A stretch of 64,000 nt of DNA, from positions 1,581,978-1,645,977 of the forward strand of contig JBKBLN010000001.1 of assembly GCA_046296415.1 (NCBI GenBank), written 5' to 3'. A program made the translations under genes and the position numbers. Shown in pieces: positions 1 to 7,679 of this stretch. The first letter of the stretch is position 1; every line of letters starts with the position of its first letter. Origin of the DNA: CAYNRA01 sp046296415. Its GTDB lineage: Bacteria; Bacteroidota; Bacteroidia; Cytophagales; Spirosomataceae. A model generated the notes under the pieces. The model worked only from the letters and a program-made list of their open reading frames with translations. It was not told the DNA's origin and did not search any database.

Positions 1-90
1 GTGATCGAGAAGTTTATCGAAGATTTCAACGCCGGAACGCTGCAACTTGATAAGACCTTGTATAGCTTTAAACTTACTGACGACGAGTAA
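1..90 (+). CDS. C-terminal end of an unidentified protein (cut by window edge)
   Basis: The frame is open from base 1 to a TAA stop at 88-90 and encodes 29 residues ending SFKLTDDE. It lies 7 bases upstream of rsmE on the same strand, so the two genes are probably co-transcribed. The fragment is too short and featureless to assign to a family. Confidence 0.5.
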   Translation: MIEKFIEDFNAGTLQLDKTLYSFKLTDDE

Positions 91-97
91 CTCCGGT

Positions 98-781
98 ATG
101 TTCATGTTTTATCAACCGACTCTTTCAGAACATCCTTTTCTGGAGGAGTCGGATGCCAAGCACTGCTTACGGGTTTTACGAAAACGGCGTGGTGATGTGA
201 TCGGTGTCTTGGATGGACGAGGTCATCAATACGTGTGCGAGATTGTTTCGGATAAACTTCCTATTTGTGAAGTTAGGATTCTGGATCGGCAAGAGAAAAA
301 GAGGCTGGCGGCTCGTGAAGTACATGTGGGAATTGCCCCAACTAAAAATCCAGATCGCCTGGAGTTTTTGGTGGAAAAATGTGCCGAGATGGGCGTTGCC
401 TCCATCCACTTGGTGGTCACTGATCATTCGGAGAGACGAAACCAAAAACTGGATCGTTTGGAGAAAATTGCCATTTCAGCTTTAAAACAGTCCTATCAAC
501 CGTGGCTCATGGAGATTGCGGGGCCTGTAGATCTTCTCACATGGATTCATCAGGTGACAGGACAACGATTGATCGCCCATCTTTCTGAAACTGCTTTGCC
601 GATTTCGGAGGTTAGCTTAGAAGAAAAAGTAACCTTGTTAGTTGGCCCAGAAGGTGATTTTTCAATCCGAGAGATAGAAACTGTAAAACAGTCAGGTTGG
701 ACAAACGTTTTATTAGGAAATGCGCGTCTCCGGACCGAAACCGCAGGATTGGTCGGTGCTTCTTGGTTAACCCTCAAATAG
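98..781 (+). CDS. rsmE: 16S rRNA (uracil-1498-N3)-methyltransferase RsmE
   Basis: This is a SPOUT-class methyltransferase that methylates U1498 of 16S rRNA in the assembled 30S subunit, using S-adenosylmethionine. The C-terminal trefoil-knot signatures are clear: GPEGDF at about residues 183-188 and LGNARLRTETA at about 206-216. The N-terminal PUA-like part begins MFMFYQPTL, a typical Bacteroidota start, so I chose the ATG at 98; the ATG at 104 is nearly as good. An upstream ATG at 47 would overlap the preceding gene and add non-homologous residues. The 227-residue length is normal. The DUF4159 gene follows after 3 bases, indicating one operon. Confidence 0.93.
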   Translation: MFMFYQPTLSEHPFLEESDAKHCLRVLRKRRGDVIGVLDGRGHQYVCEIVSDKLPICEVRILDRQEKKRLAAREVHVGIAPTKNPDRLEFLVEKCAEMGVASIHLVVTDHSERRNQKLDRLEKIAISALKQSYQPWLMEIAGPVDLLTWIHQVTGQRLIAHLSETALPISEVSLEEKVTLLVGPEGDFSIREIETVKQSGWTNVLLGNARLRTETAGLVGASWLTLK

Positions 782-784
782 GAT

Positions 785-1438
785 ATGATGAAGTCGGTAT
801 ATGGTTTGTTACTTTTTCTGAGTTCCATTGGTACATTTGGACAAAGTACCCAGTTGGCTAAATTGAAATACAATGGGGGTGGGGATTGGTATGCAAATAA
901 AACGGCTTTACCTAACTTGATGGCCTTTTGCAATCGAGAGCTAAAAACTAATTTTCCTTCCGAAGAGGATATTGTCGAGGTTGGGAGCCCTGATCTTTTT
1001 CGATATCCTTGGATTTACATGACAGGACATGGGGAAGTTACGTTTTCGGATGCCGAGGCCAGAAACTTAAGAAAATACCTAGTGTCCGGTGGATTTTTAC
1101 ATGTTGACGACAATTATGGCTTAGATCCCTTCATACGTAGAGAAATGAAAAAAGTTTTTCCGGAGCTGGAGTTTGTGGAATTACCATTTAGTCACCCTCT
1201 GTATAATCAAAAATTTTCCTTCCCCAAAGGATTACCCAAAGTGCATGTGCATGACAACAAACCTCCACAAGGTTTTGCGCTTATTTGGGAGGGAAGAGTC
1301 GTCTGTTTTTATTCCTATGAATGTGACTTGGGGAATGGTTGGGAAGATGCACGCATTCATGGCAATCCTGAAGAAGTTCGTTTGGCGGCTCTCCAAATGG
1401 GAGCCAATTTGATCCAGTATGTTTTCACTGCGCAATAA
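785..1438 (+). CDS. Exported DUF4159 domain protein
   Basis: The 217-residue product has an N-terminal signal peptide (hydrophobic LLLFLSS, then TFGQ) followed by a DUF4159 domain covering nearly all of the mature protein. Recognisable features are KYNGGGDWY, MTGHGEV, GGFLHVDDNYG and the C-terminal YECDLGNGWED. DUF4159 resembles a glutamine-amidotransferase-like fold, but no activity has been established. It begins 3 bases after rsmE, an arrangement often seen in Bacteroidota. Periplasmic location is inferred from the signal peptide. Confidence 0.85.
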   Translation: MMKSVYGLLLFLSSIGTFGQSTQLAKLKYNGGGDWYANKTALPNLMAFCNRELKTNFPSEEDIVEVGSPDLFRYPWIYMTGHGEVTFSDAEARNLRKYLVSGGFLHVDDNYGLDPFIRREMKKVFPELEFVELPFSHPLYNQKFSFPKGLPKVHVHDNKPPQGFALIWEGRVVCFYSYECDLGNGWEDARIHGNPEEVRLAALQMGANLIQYVFTAQ

Positions 1439-1512
1439 GAATTGAACATTTTTTTTGAACAGTCCGTTAGGTTTTTGTAAGTTAAATCAATTACGTCTTT
1501 TATTTTCTTTTC

Positions 1513-2265
1513 ATGGTAGCAGCCCTTTCTTTCTTCCTTGGACATTGGTATTTGTCTCTCTTTAGCCAAACCTTTTTCCTCCATCGGTATTCTGCCCACA
1601 AAATGTTCACAATGAATAAGTTTTGGGAGAAGTTTTTTTATTTACTAACGTATATTTCACAGGGTTCATCGTACCTGAATCCCAGAGCGTATGCGGTTCT
1701 TCATCGTATGCACCATGCCTTCTCTGATACAGAGCATGATCCCCACTCGCCACATCATACCAAGAATATATTTACAATGATGTGGAAAACAAAAGACATT
1801 TATAACTCCGTTTTACATTACAAAAGTAAAATTGAAGAGCGTTTTGACCGCGATTTTCCAGAATGGAAAGCCATCGATGCCATTGGGGATATGTGGTTAT
1901 CTCGAATTCTTTGGGGTATTGGCTACATTGCTTTTTATGTGGTAGGTTATTTTTACTTGGATATTCATTGGGGCTTCTTCTTTTTGCTTCCCATCCACTT
2001 CCTTATGGGACCTATCCATGGAGCTATTGTGAACTGGAGTGGACACAAATACGGCTATCAAAATTTTGATAACCGAGACGAATCTAAAAATTCATTGATA
2101 CTTGATTTTCTGATGATGGGGGAATTATTTCAAAATAACCACCATAAACACCCAATGTCGATCAATTTCGCCAAAAAGTGGTACGAAATAGATCCTACGT
2201 ATCCTGTGATCAAATTTCTTACTTGGTGTAAAATAATCACACCAAAAAAATCTGCAGAAAAATAA
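1513..2265 (+). CDS. Membrane fatty-acid (acyl-CoA type) desaturase
   Basis: This is an integral-membrane di-iron desaturase that introduces a cis double bond into fatty acyl chains. All three histidine boxes are visible: HRYSAH at residues 24-29, HRMHH at 64-68, and NNHHKHP near residue 210. Hydrophobic segments lie before box 1 and between boxes 2 and 3. At 250 residues it matches the short bacterial form without a cytochrome b5 domain. The ATG at 1513 places the first hydrophobic helix directly before box 1, as usual. It appears monocistronic and ends just before a strong bidirectional terminator. Confidence 0.9.
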   Translation: MVAALSFFLGHWYLSLFSQTFFLHRYSAHKMFTMNKFWEKFFYLLTYISQGSSYLNPRAYAVLHRMHHAFSDTEHDPHSPHHTKNIFTMMWKTKDIYNSVLHYKSKIEERFDRDFPEWKAIDAIGDMWLSRILWGIGYIAFYVVGYFYLDIHWGFFFLLPIHFLMGPIHGAIVNWSGHKYGYQNFDNRDESKNSLILDFLMMGELFQNNHHKHPMSINFAKKWYEIDPTYPVIKFLTWCKIITPKKSAEK

Positions 2266-2295
2266 CCACCACTTAGGGGTATGTTTCATTGTATA

Positions 2296-2329
2296 AAAGA
2301 AGAGCTCGGACAAACCCGAGCTCTTCTTT
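2296..2329. terminator. Bidirectional hairpin terminator
   Basis: The 14-base arms AAAGAAGAGCTCGG and CCGAGCTCTTCTTT surround a 6-base loop. The arms are A-rich at the left end and T-rich at the right, so the hairpin can end both the desaturase gene (+) and the GH18 gene (-). It overlaps the GH18 stop codon. Confidence 0.85.
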
Positions 2330-3293
2330 ATTTTGAAGGATAAACCGTTTGATGTATCCTGTTCATCAGGCTGTAAGGCCCGGGTTGGTCCAATCGAATT
2401 TCCCAAACCATTACGCCGCCCAGGCGACGTTCAAGAGCCAATTTTGTTTTGTTGGAAATGGTAAATAATCCATTGTAAAAATGGCCTTTCCAATAATCAT
2501 CATATGGGCTTGCGCCATTTTTTAGCAGTTCTTGATACGAAAATCCATACCGTCCATGTCCTTGTTTGGCATAAAGAGGCAGTCCTAAAACACACTTTTC
2601 AGCGGGTAATTGCCTTTCATGAAGCCAAAAGTCGAGGCATTGTACCGCCAAGGAATAAGGGGAATGATGGACGATCTCCTGAGGGCCGTAGTCGGCATCA
2701 TACACCATGATGTTCAGCCAATCAATTTCCGAAAAGACTTCCTTTTTAATTCCGTAGGCTTGTTTACCGTGCGAAACTACCGCCGCGGTTAGTTTTTTAT
2801 TTTGCCGGTGTAGTGCTTGACCTAATTCTTTCATGAATAATAAAAAGTCCTCCGCCGAGCGATGGTCTGGGTCCGGATACTCCCAATCAAGATCTACGCC
2901 ATCGAATTGAAAAGTAGACACCACATTCATAATGCTTGCGGCAAACTTTTTTCTCCCCTCAGGTCGTTCTGCCATCCGGTGGAATCGGGTGTCATCTCCT
3001 GCCTCATCTCCAATTCCCCAGCCTCCCACAGAAAGAAAAACCTCGATGTTCTCTCGATGCGCCTTTTTGACCAACTCATGAATGTAATTTGGTTCGGAAA
3101 AAGGTATTAAGGTGTCACCTGATTTGGCTGGCAAAGCAAATGAATAATTCAAGTGAGTTACTTGTCCCCACGGAATAACCGATAAAGGCGTCCCATGGGT
3201 AGTGTAGGCAATAATTTTAAAGTCCTTTTGAGCTTCCAAGGATCCCATGGAAAAAAAGGCAAAAATGAATACGATCAATTGAATTGATTTCAT
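2328..3293 (-). CDS. Secreted glycoside hydrolase family 18 protein (chitinase-like)
   Basis: GH18 enzymes hydrolyse beta-1,4 linkages in chitin or in the chitobiose core of N-glycans, using a catalytic Glu and substrate assistance. The catalytic signature DGVDLDWE is at residues 131-138, with Glu138 as proton donor, and the SxGG motif is at 88-91. Residues 1-21 form a signal peptide. At 321 residues it is a single-domain enzyme with no carbohydrate-binding module. It lies next to a GH29 fucosidase and a SusCD pair, so it probably helps degrade glycans. Chitinase and endo-beta-N-acetylglucosaminidase activities cannot be distinguished here. Confidence 0.88.
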   Translation of the reverse strand: MKSIQLIVFIFAFFSMGSLEAQKDFKIIAYTTHGTPLSVIPWGQVTHLNYSFALPAKSGDTLIPFSEPNYIHELVKKAHRENIEVFLSVGGWGIGDEAGDDTRFHRMAERPEGRKKFAASIMNVVSTFQFDGVDLDWEYPDPDHRSAEDFLLFMKELGQALHRQNKKLTAAVVSHGKQAYGIKKEVFSEIDWLNIMVYDADYGPQEIVHHSPYSLAVQCLDFWLHERQLPAEKCVLGLPLYAKQGHGRYGFSYQELLKNGASPYDDYWKGHFYNGLFTISNKTKLALERRLGGVMVWEIRLDQPGPYSLMNRIHQTVYPSK

Positions 3294-3402
3294 ACATGAA
3301 TAAGGTTAAAAAAGGAAGTTTAAATAAGTGATAGGTTAAGAAAAAGTCGTTAGCCCAAAAATCGACCTAGTGAATTTACTCTTTTTTTTGCAATGATATA
3401 GC

Positions 3403-4845
3403 CTACTTTGTCTCTAAAGTTGGCGTAAAGCTAAATACCAAAGCAGGCTGATCGGATAAACGAACATCTTTGGGTAATCGAATTTGTACCTTGTTTTGAT
3501 CCAAAAACCATGGGATGGGTTTAGCATATCCTTGTAGGTATATTTTCGTATTGGATTTTGGCAAATGTTTTCCCCATTGAATGGGTAAATGGCGGTTTTT
3601 CTCGTCTAGTAAATACAAAGCAAACCGAGTTTTGTGGTCTTTTGATTCCGTAAAATAGGCCGCACCATCTTGAAATTCCGACAAAGCACGGGTTTCATAG
3701 ATGCCTTTTCCATTGACCTCCAGCCAACGACCTATTTCTTCGAGTCGCTGGATTTGCGCGGGTAAAAATAACCCTTGTGCCGTTGGACCGACGCCCAATA
3801 ACAGATTCCCTCCTTTGGCGACCACCTCACATAGTTGGTGAATTACTTTTTCAGCTGACTTGAACTGGTCGTTGGGTACATACCCCCAGGCTCCACCCAA
3901 GGTAATACAGCTTTCCCATGGGTCGTGCGACATTGTCGCGGGGATCGACTGTTCGGGAGTTCGGTAGTTTTCGAATGGTCCATGAACTGTTCGATCAACA
4001 ATCAAAAGACCTGGTTGTTTTTCTCGGGCGATTTCCGCCAGCTTAGGCATATTAATTTCTTGACTAAAAGGAGGAATGGGCGCTCCCCAATTGATCACCT
4101 CTTGGGTGACGGTTTCACGAGGCCTCACCCAGCCGCCATCCAACCACAGGATATCCAAATCTCCGTAGTCATGGGTAAGTTCATGAATTTGATTGTGGGT
4201 AAATTGGATGAATTGATTCCATCTCCAGGGATGTTTCCGTATATCGTAGTTTACATTTCGGTCGGGCGTGGCATACAAGTCCCACCAGAAGTAGGGAGAA
4301 TGCCAGTCGGGCTTCGAAAAATAAGCGCCAATCATCATATTTTTCTTCCGAAAGGCCTCAAAGACATGGTGTGCCACATTGGCTTTGGGGTGTGAGGCAA
4401 ACGGACCTCGAGCAATGGAAAAATCACTTTGTTGGGTGTCAAACATGGCAAATCCATCATGGTGTTTGGTCGTAAACACCATGTATTTCATGCCGGCTTT
4501 CGCGGCAGCTTGCGCCCATTGATCTGGATCAAATGCTTGAGGATTGAATTCAGAGGCCAGGTTCCAGTACCATTTTTTATAGTCGTCGTAGCGCGAGTTT
4601 GTATCCCTTGTGATCCAGTCCTCATTGCAAATACTCCAGGATTCAATAATCCCTGGGACGGCATATAGTCCCCAGTGAATTAAAATACCAAATTTTTGAT
4701 CCCGCCAAGTCTCAAGTTTTTCCAAAACCTTAGGATCTTCTGGATACACATAGGCATCGGAGGTCGGATGTAGTGAGTTTTGAGAAAATAGGGAAAAATG
4801 TATACTAAAAAAGATGAATAACGACAAAATAGAAGGTCTTTTCAT
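3403..4845 (-). CDS. Secreted alpha-L-fucosidase, GH29
   Basis: This retaining exo-enzyme releases terminal L-fucose from glycans. The GH29 TIM-barrel features are clear: FGILIHWGLY near residue 52, KHHDGF at 127-132, and LWLDGGW near 233-239, with Asp236 as the likely nucleophile. Residues 1-21 form a signal peptide, and the 480-residue length is typical. A C-terminal beta-sandwich probably begins near residue 400. It is divergent from the sensor/regulator gene at 4946, with 100 bases between them, so the regulator may control it. The repeat GTGATTTAGG at 4846-4855 and 4884-4893 lies in that gap. Confidence 0.92.
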   Translation of the reverse strand: MKRPSILSLFIFFSIHFSLFSQNSLHPTSDAYVYPEDPKVLEKLETWRDQKFGILIHWGLYAVPGIIESWSICNEDWITRDTNSRYDDYKKWYWNLASEFNPQAFDPDQWAQAAAKAGMKYMVFTTKHHDGFAMFDTQQSDFSIARGPFASHPKANVAHHVFEAFRKKNMMIGAYFSKPDWHSPYFWWDLYATPDRNVNYDIRKHPWRWNQFIQFTHNQIHELTHDYGDLDILWLDGGWVRPRETVTQEVINWGAPIPPFSQEINMPKLAEIAREKQPGLLIVDRTVHGPFENYRTPEQSIPATMSHDPWESCITLGGAWGYVPNDQFKSAEKVIHQLCEVVAKGGNLLLGVGPTAQGLFLPAQIQRLEEIGRWLEVNGKGIYETRALSEFQDGAAYFTESKDHKTRFALYLLDEKNRHLPIQWGKHLPKSNTKIYLQGYAKPIPWFLDQNKVQIRLPKDVRLSDQPALVFSFTPTLETK

Positions 4846-4945
4846 GTGATTTAGGAATAATGTTGTATAATGTAGATCAATTGGTGATTTAGGTAGAAAG
4901 TTAGGAAAGACCGCTAATAAACTCTTAATTTTAGATTAAAGTAGG

Positions 4946-7525
4946 ATGTATTTCATGAAATTAAGTCCATTAATTCGTAGATGTAGGCACTTCATGATTT
5001 TTTCATTCTTGAGTTTTTATGCCCATGCTCAAGAATATGGGTTGGAGTTTGTGGGTCATGAAGAGAATCCGGATCGGCGTACTTCATTGGAATTTGGTAA
5101 AGAAACTCAGTTTAAATTTGACCAGACAGCCCGATTATCATTCGATTTGCGGTTTAAAAAAAATGTAAGTTCCTATTTTGGCCATGTTTTTCGATGGGTC
5201 GATACAGAAGGACATTCCATCGATCTACTTTTTAAAAATACACCCACTAGTCATTTCCGATTAGTAACCGACCGAGGTGCTACCAATATTTTTTTCCATT
5301 TGGACTCGACAACCCTTTACACCAAATGGACCCAATTATCTTTCGAATTACACTCCTCTGATCGTAAAATTACCATTTATGTCAATGGTCAAGCAGTAGC
5401 GACTTCGTCGTGGAAAAAACCGTTTGTTCAATCGTTTCGAGGTCACTTTGGTGGTTCTCAAGATCTTAACAATCCGACTCGCGATGTACTTCCTTTTTTG
5501 CTTCGTGATGTCAAATGGGAGCTGGATGGTCAATTGGCCCACCATTGGCCCCTGAATGAATTCAAAGGAAGCGTTTTTCACGATCTTGAAGGAAAAGTCA
5601 TAGGCACCATGAAAAACGGTCGATGGCTTTTGCACAAACATTACGCCTGGTCACCTCTTTTGAAAACCCAAGTGCCAGGTTGGGCTGTTTTTCATTTTGA
5701 TCCTGCAAAGAGCACTCTTTTTATTCATCATGATCGAGGACTGGTCACACAAAAGACCACCGAGGCCTTGCCCAAACGTTTGGCGGATCCTTCCTCGCAT
5801 CAAAAATTTACCTATGGAGATCAAGCAATTTATCGATCCAAAGCCCAAAAAGGTGCCCTGATTCGATTGCAAGAGCGAGAGGTTTTCACGTACGATCCCA
5901 CAAATTCCTCTTGGAAAATACCCCACTGGACGGAGAAAAAATTAACTGAATACTGGCATCACAATGTCGTCAATTTACCCCTCGATACAGCCCTGATCAT
6001 GATGGGGGGCTATGGGATGTTTACCTATAAAAACCAGTTTTTTCAGTATTCCTTTCCAAAGAAGTCGTGGACTACCTTGCAGCTGACAGGCGATGTTTGG
6101 TCACCCCGATATCTGTTTGGGGCGGGATCTACCCAAAATGGAAAAAAGACGTATTTGTTTGGTGGTTTTGGCTCGCCAACCGGCCAGCAAGAATTGCTAC
6201 CACAGAATTATTACGATTTGTTTGAGGTAGATTGGGCAACGAAGAAATTACGGAAAATATATTCCCTTGAAACACCCAAAGTACCCTTTGTGGTGGCTCA
6301 ATCCTTAATTATTGACGAAAAGAATCGTGTCTTTTATGCTTTGGTGTATAATCAATTATCTTATTCCACGCATCTTCAGTTAATCAAAGGGTCTTTAGAC
6401 GAACCTAAATGGGAGTTTATAGGGAAAAAAATTCCGTATTCATTTCACGATATTGCCAGTTTTGCCAATCTGTATTTAGATGAATCCAATCAGATTTTAG
6501 TCGCTGTATTAAGTGTTTACGATCGACTGAAGTTTCAGACGAACGTACAAGTTTTTACCCTCGACTTTCCACCAACCCAGCCTCCTCCACTCACTGTGGA
6601 ATCAAATTCCAAAAGGGTAGCCATTTGGGTAGGTTTGGGGGCAGTTTTACTCTTGGTTTTGTTTGTTTTTGGATTGATTCGCAAACGGTTTAGAGGCAAA
6701 AATCAGATCACTCGTGTGATCCCTTCACGACAAGAAGTTAGTCCGGACGATCTCCCGGTTTCAAATCAAGAACCCCAACCACCTGCGGTAAAAAATACTT
6801 CGAAGTCGACCATTTTTTTATTTGGAGGGTTCGAATTGAGAACGTGGCAAGGGGCAGACCTTACGTCTCAATTTACTCCATTGTTGAAAGAATTATTCAT
6901 TTATTTGCTGTTGCAGGCAATTGTTAAACGTAAATCGGTGCATGCGACCGAACTGGATGAAATGTTTTGGTTTGATAAATCCACCAACAGTGCACGGAAC
7001 AATCGATCCGTGAATTTGACAAAGCTCAAGTCTATTTTAGATCAAGTTGAGGGTATTGATCTGAAAAAAGATAAAGGTAACTGGACGATCCACTGGGAAA
7101 AAGGTTTCGTTGAAATTGATTACGATCAATTTTGTCAGATTATTCACCAGAAGCCATTGAAATCCAGTCAGGTCGAAAAACTCAATCAAATCGTCAGTCG
7201 AGGAGCATTTTTACCCCATCTTGATTACAAATGGTTGGAGCCTTTTCAATCAGAAACTACTTTTCAGGTAGTCGAGACCTATCTTCAATACATCGATACC
7301 TTAGACCCACAGACACACACTTGGGAGTTGATTGAGATTGCCGATAAAATCTTTTTATTTGATTCCGTTGATGAGGTGGCCATGGAAATCAAATGCAAGG
7401 CATTGATCCAGTTGGGTAAACATTCCTTGGCCAAAGATTGCTACGAAAACTTTGTCAAAGAATACGGATTGCTCTACAACCAGCCATTCGCGAAAAGCTA
7501 CCAAGAAATCCTTCAAGGATCGTAA
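4946..7525 (+). CDS. Membrane-spanning sensor/transcription regulator: LamG-like, Kelch-like, TM, SARP-like wHTH and BTAD
   Basis: The 859-residue protein begins with a signal peptide (cleavage near AHAQ, residue 29). Residues about 35-230 resemble a LamG/concanavalin-type beta-sandwich, with an IYVNGQ strand. Residues about 250-520 contain Kelch-like blades with YLFGGFG and MMGGYG turns. One transmembrane helix lies at about 556-578, followed by a basic RKRFRGK. The cytoplasmic part has an OmpR/SARP-type winged helix from about residue 620 (FLFGGFEL... then a recognition region with NNRSVNLTKLK) and a helical BTAD-like tail to the end. I infer a one-component regulator that senses an extracytoplasmic ligand, probably a glycan, and controls the adjacent GH29 and SusCD genes. 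An ATG at 4955 is an alternative start. Confidence 0.8.
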   Translation: MYFMKLSPLIRRCRHFMIFSFLSFYAHAQEYGLEFVGHEENPDRRTSLEFGKETQFKFDQTARLSFDLRFKKNVSSYFGHVFRWVDTEGHSIDLLFKNTPTSHFRLVTDRGATNIFFHLDSTTLYTKWTQLSFELHSSDRKITIYVNGQAVATSSWKKPFVQSFRGHFGGSQDLNNPTRDVLPFLLRDVKWELDGQLAHHWPLNEFKGSVFHDLEGKVIGTMKNGRWLLHKHYAWSPLLKTQVPGWAVFHFDPAKSTLFIHHDRGLVTQKTTEALPKRLADPSSHQKFTYGDQAIYRSKAQKGALIRLQEREVFTYDPTNSSWKIPHWTEKKLTEYWHHNVVNLPLDTALIMMGGYGMFTYKNQFFQYSFPKKSWTTLQLTGDVWSPRYLFGAGSTQNGKKTYLFGGFGSPTGQQELLPQNYYDLFEVDWATKKLRKIYSLETPKVPFVVAQSLIIDEKNRVFYALVYNQLSYSTHLQLIKGSLDEPKWEFIGKKIPYSFHDIASFANLYLDESNQILVAVLSVYDRLKFQTNVQVFTLDFPPTQPPPLTVESNSKRVAIWVGLGAVLLLVLFVFGLIRKRFRGKNQITRVIPSRQEVSPDDLPVSNQEPQPPAVKNTSKSTIFLFGGFELRTWQGADLTSQFTPLLKELFIYLLLQAIVKRKSVHATELDEMFWFDKSTNSARNNRSVNLTKLKSILDQVEGIDLKKDKGNWTIHWEKGFVEIDYDQFCQIIHQKPLKSSQVEKLNQIVSRGAFLPHLDYKWLEPFQSETTFQVVETYLQYIDTLDPQTHTWELIEIADKIFLFDSVDEVAMEIKCKALIQLGKHSLAKDCYENFVKEYGLLYNQPFAKSYQEILQGS

Positions 7526-7590
7526 ACTAAATTTTCATTAATCTGCAAATTATCTAAAAAATAGTTCTAAAAATGCAAGTAGGAGGAAGT

Positions 7591-7661
7591 TGATTAAGGC
7601 TTTATTAATCATTTGTTAGCCCCTGGGAAATACATTTGATTTTAAATTTTTTTATTAATCA
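7591..7661 (+). promoter_or_regulatory. Repeats upstream of susC, possible regulator-binding sites
   Basis: An inverted repeat, TGATTAA (7591-7597) and TTAATCA (7605-7611), has a 7-base spacer. The 11-base word TTTATTAATCA recurs at 7601-7611 and 7651-7661, exactly 50 bases apart, and CATTAATC occurs at 7536-7543. They lie in the only leader of the susCD operon, directly downstream of the regulator gene. A role as operator for that regulator is inference; AT-rich chance repeats are possible. Confidence 0.4.
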
Positions 7662-7679
7662 ATTCTATTACCTACTATC

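Noticed and set aside
3925..4395. A 156-codon open frame antisense to the fucosidase gene
   Set aside because: It overlaps conserved GH29 catalytic regions and has no recognisable features.
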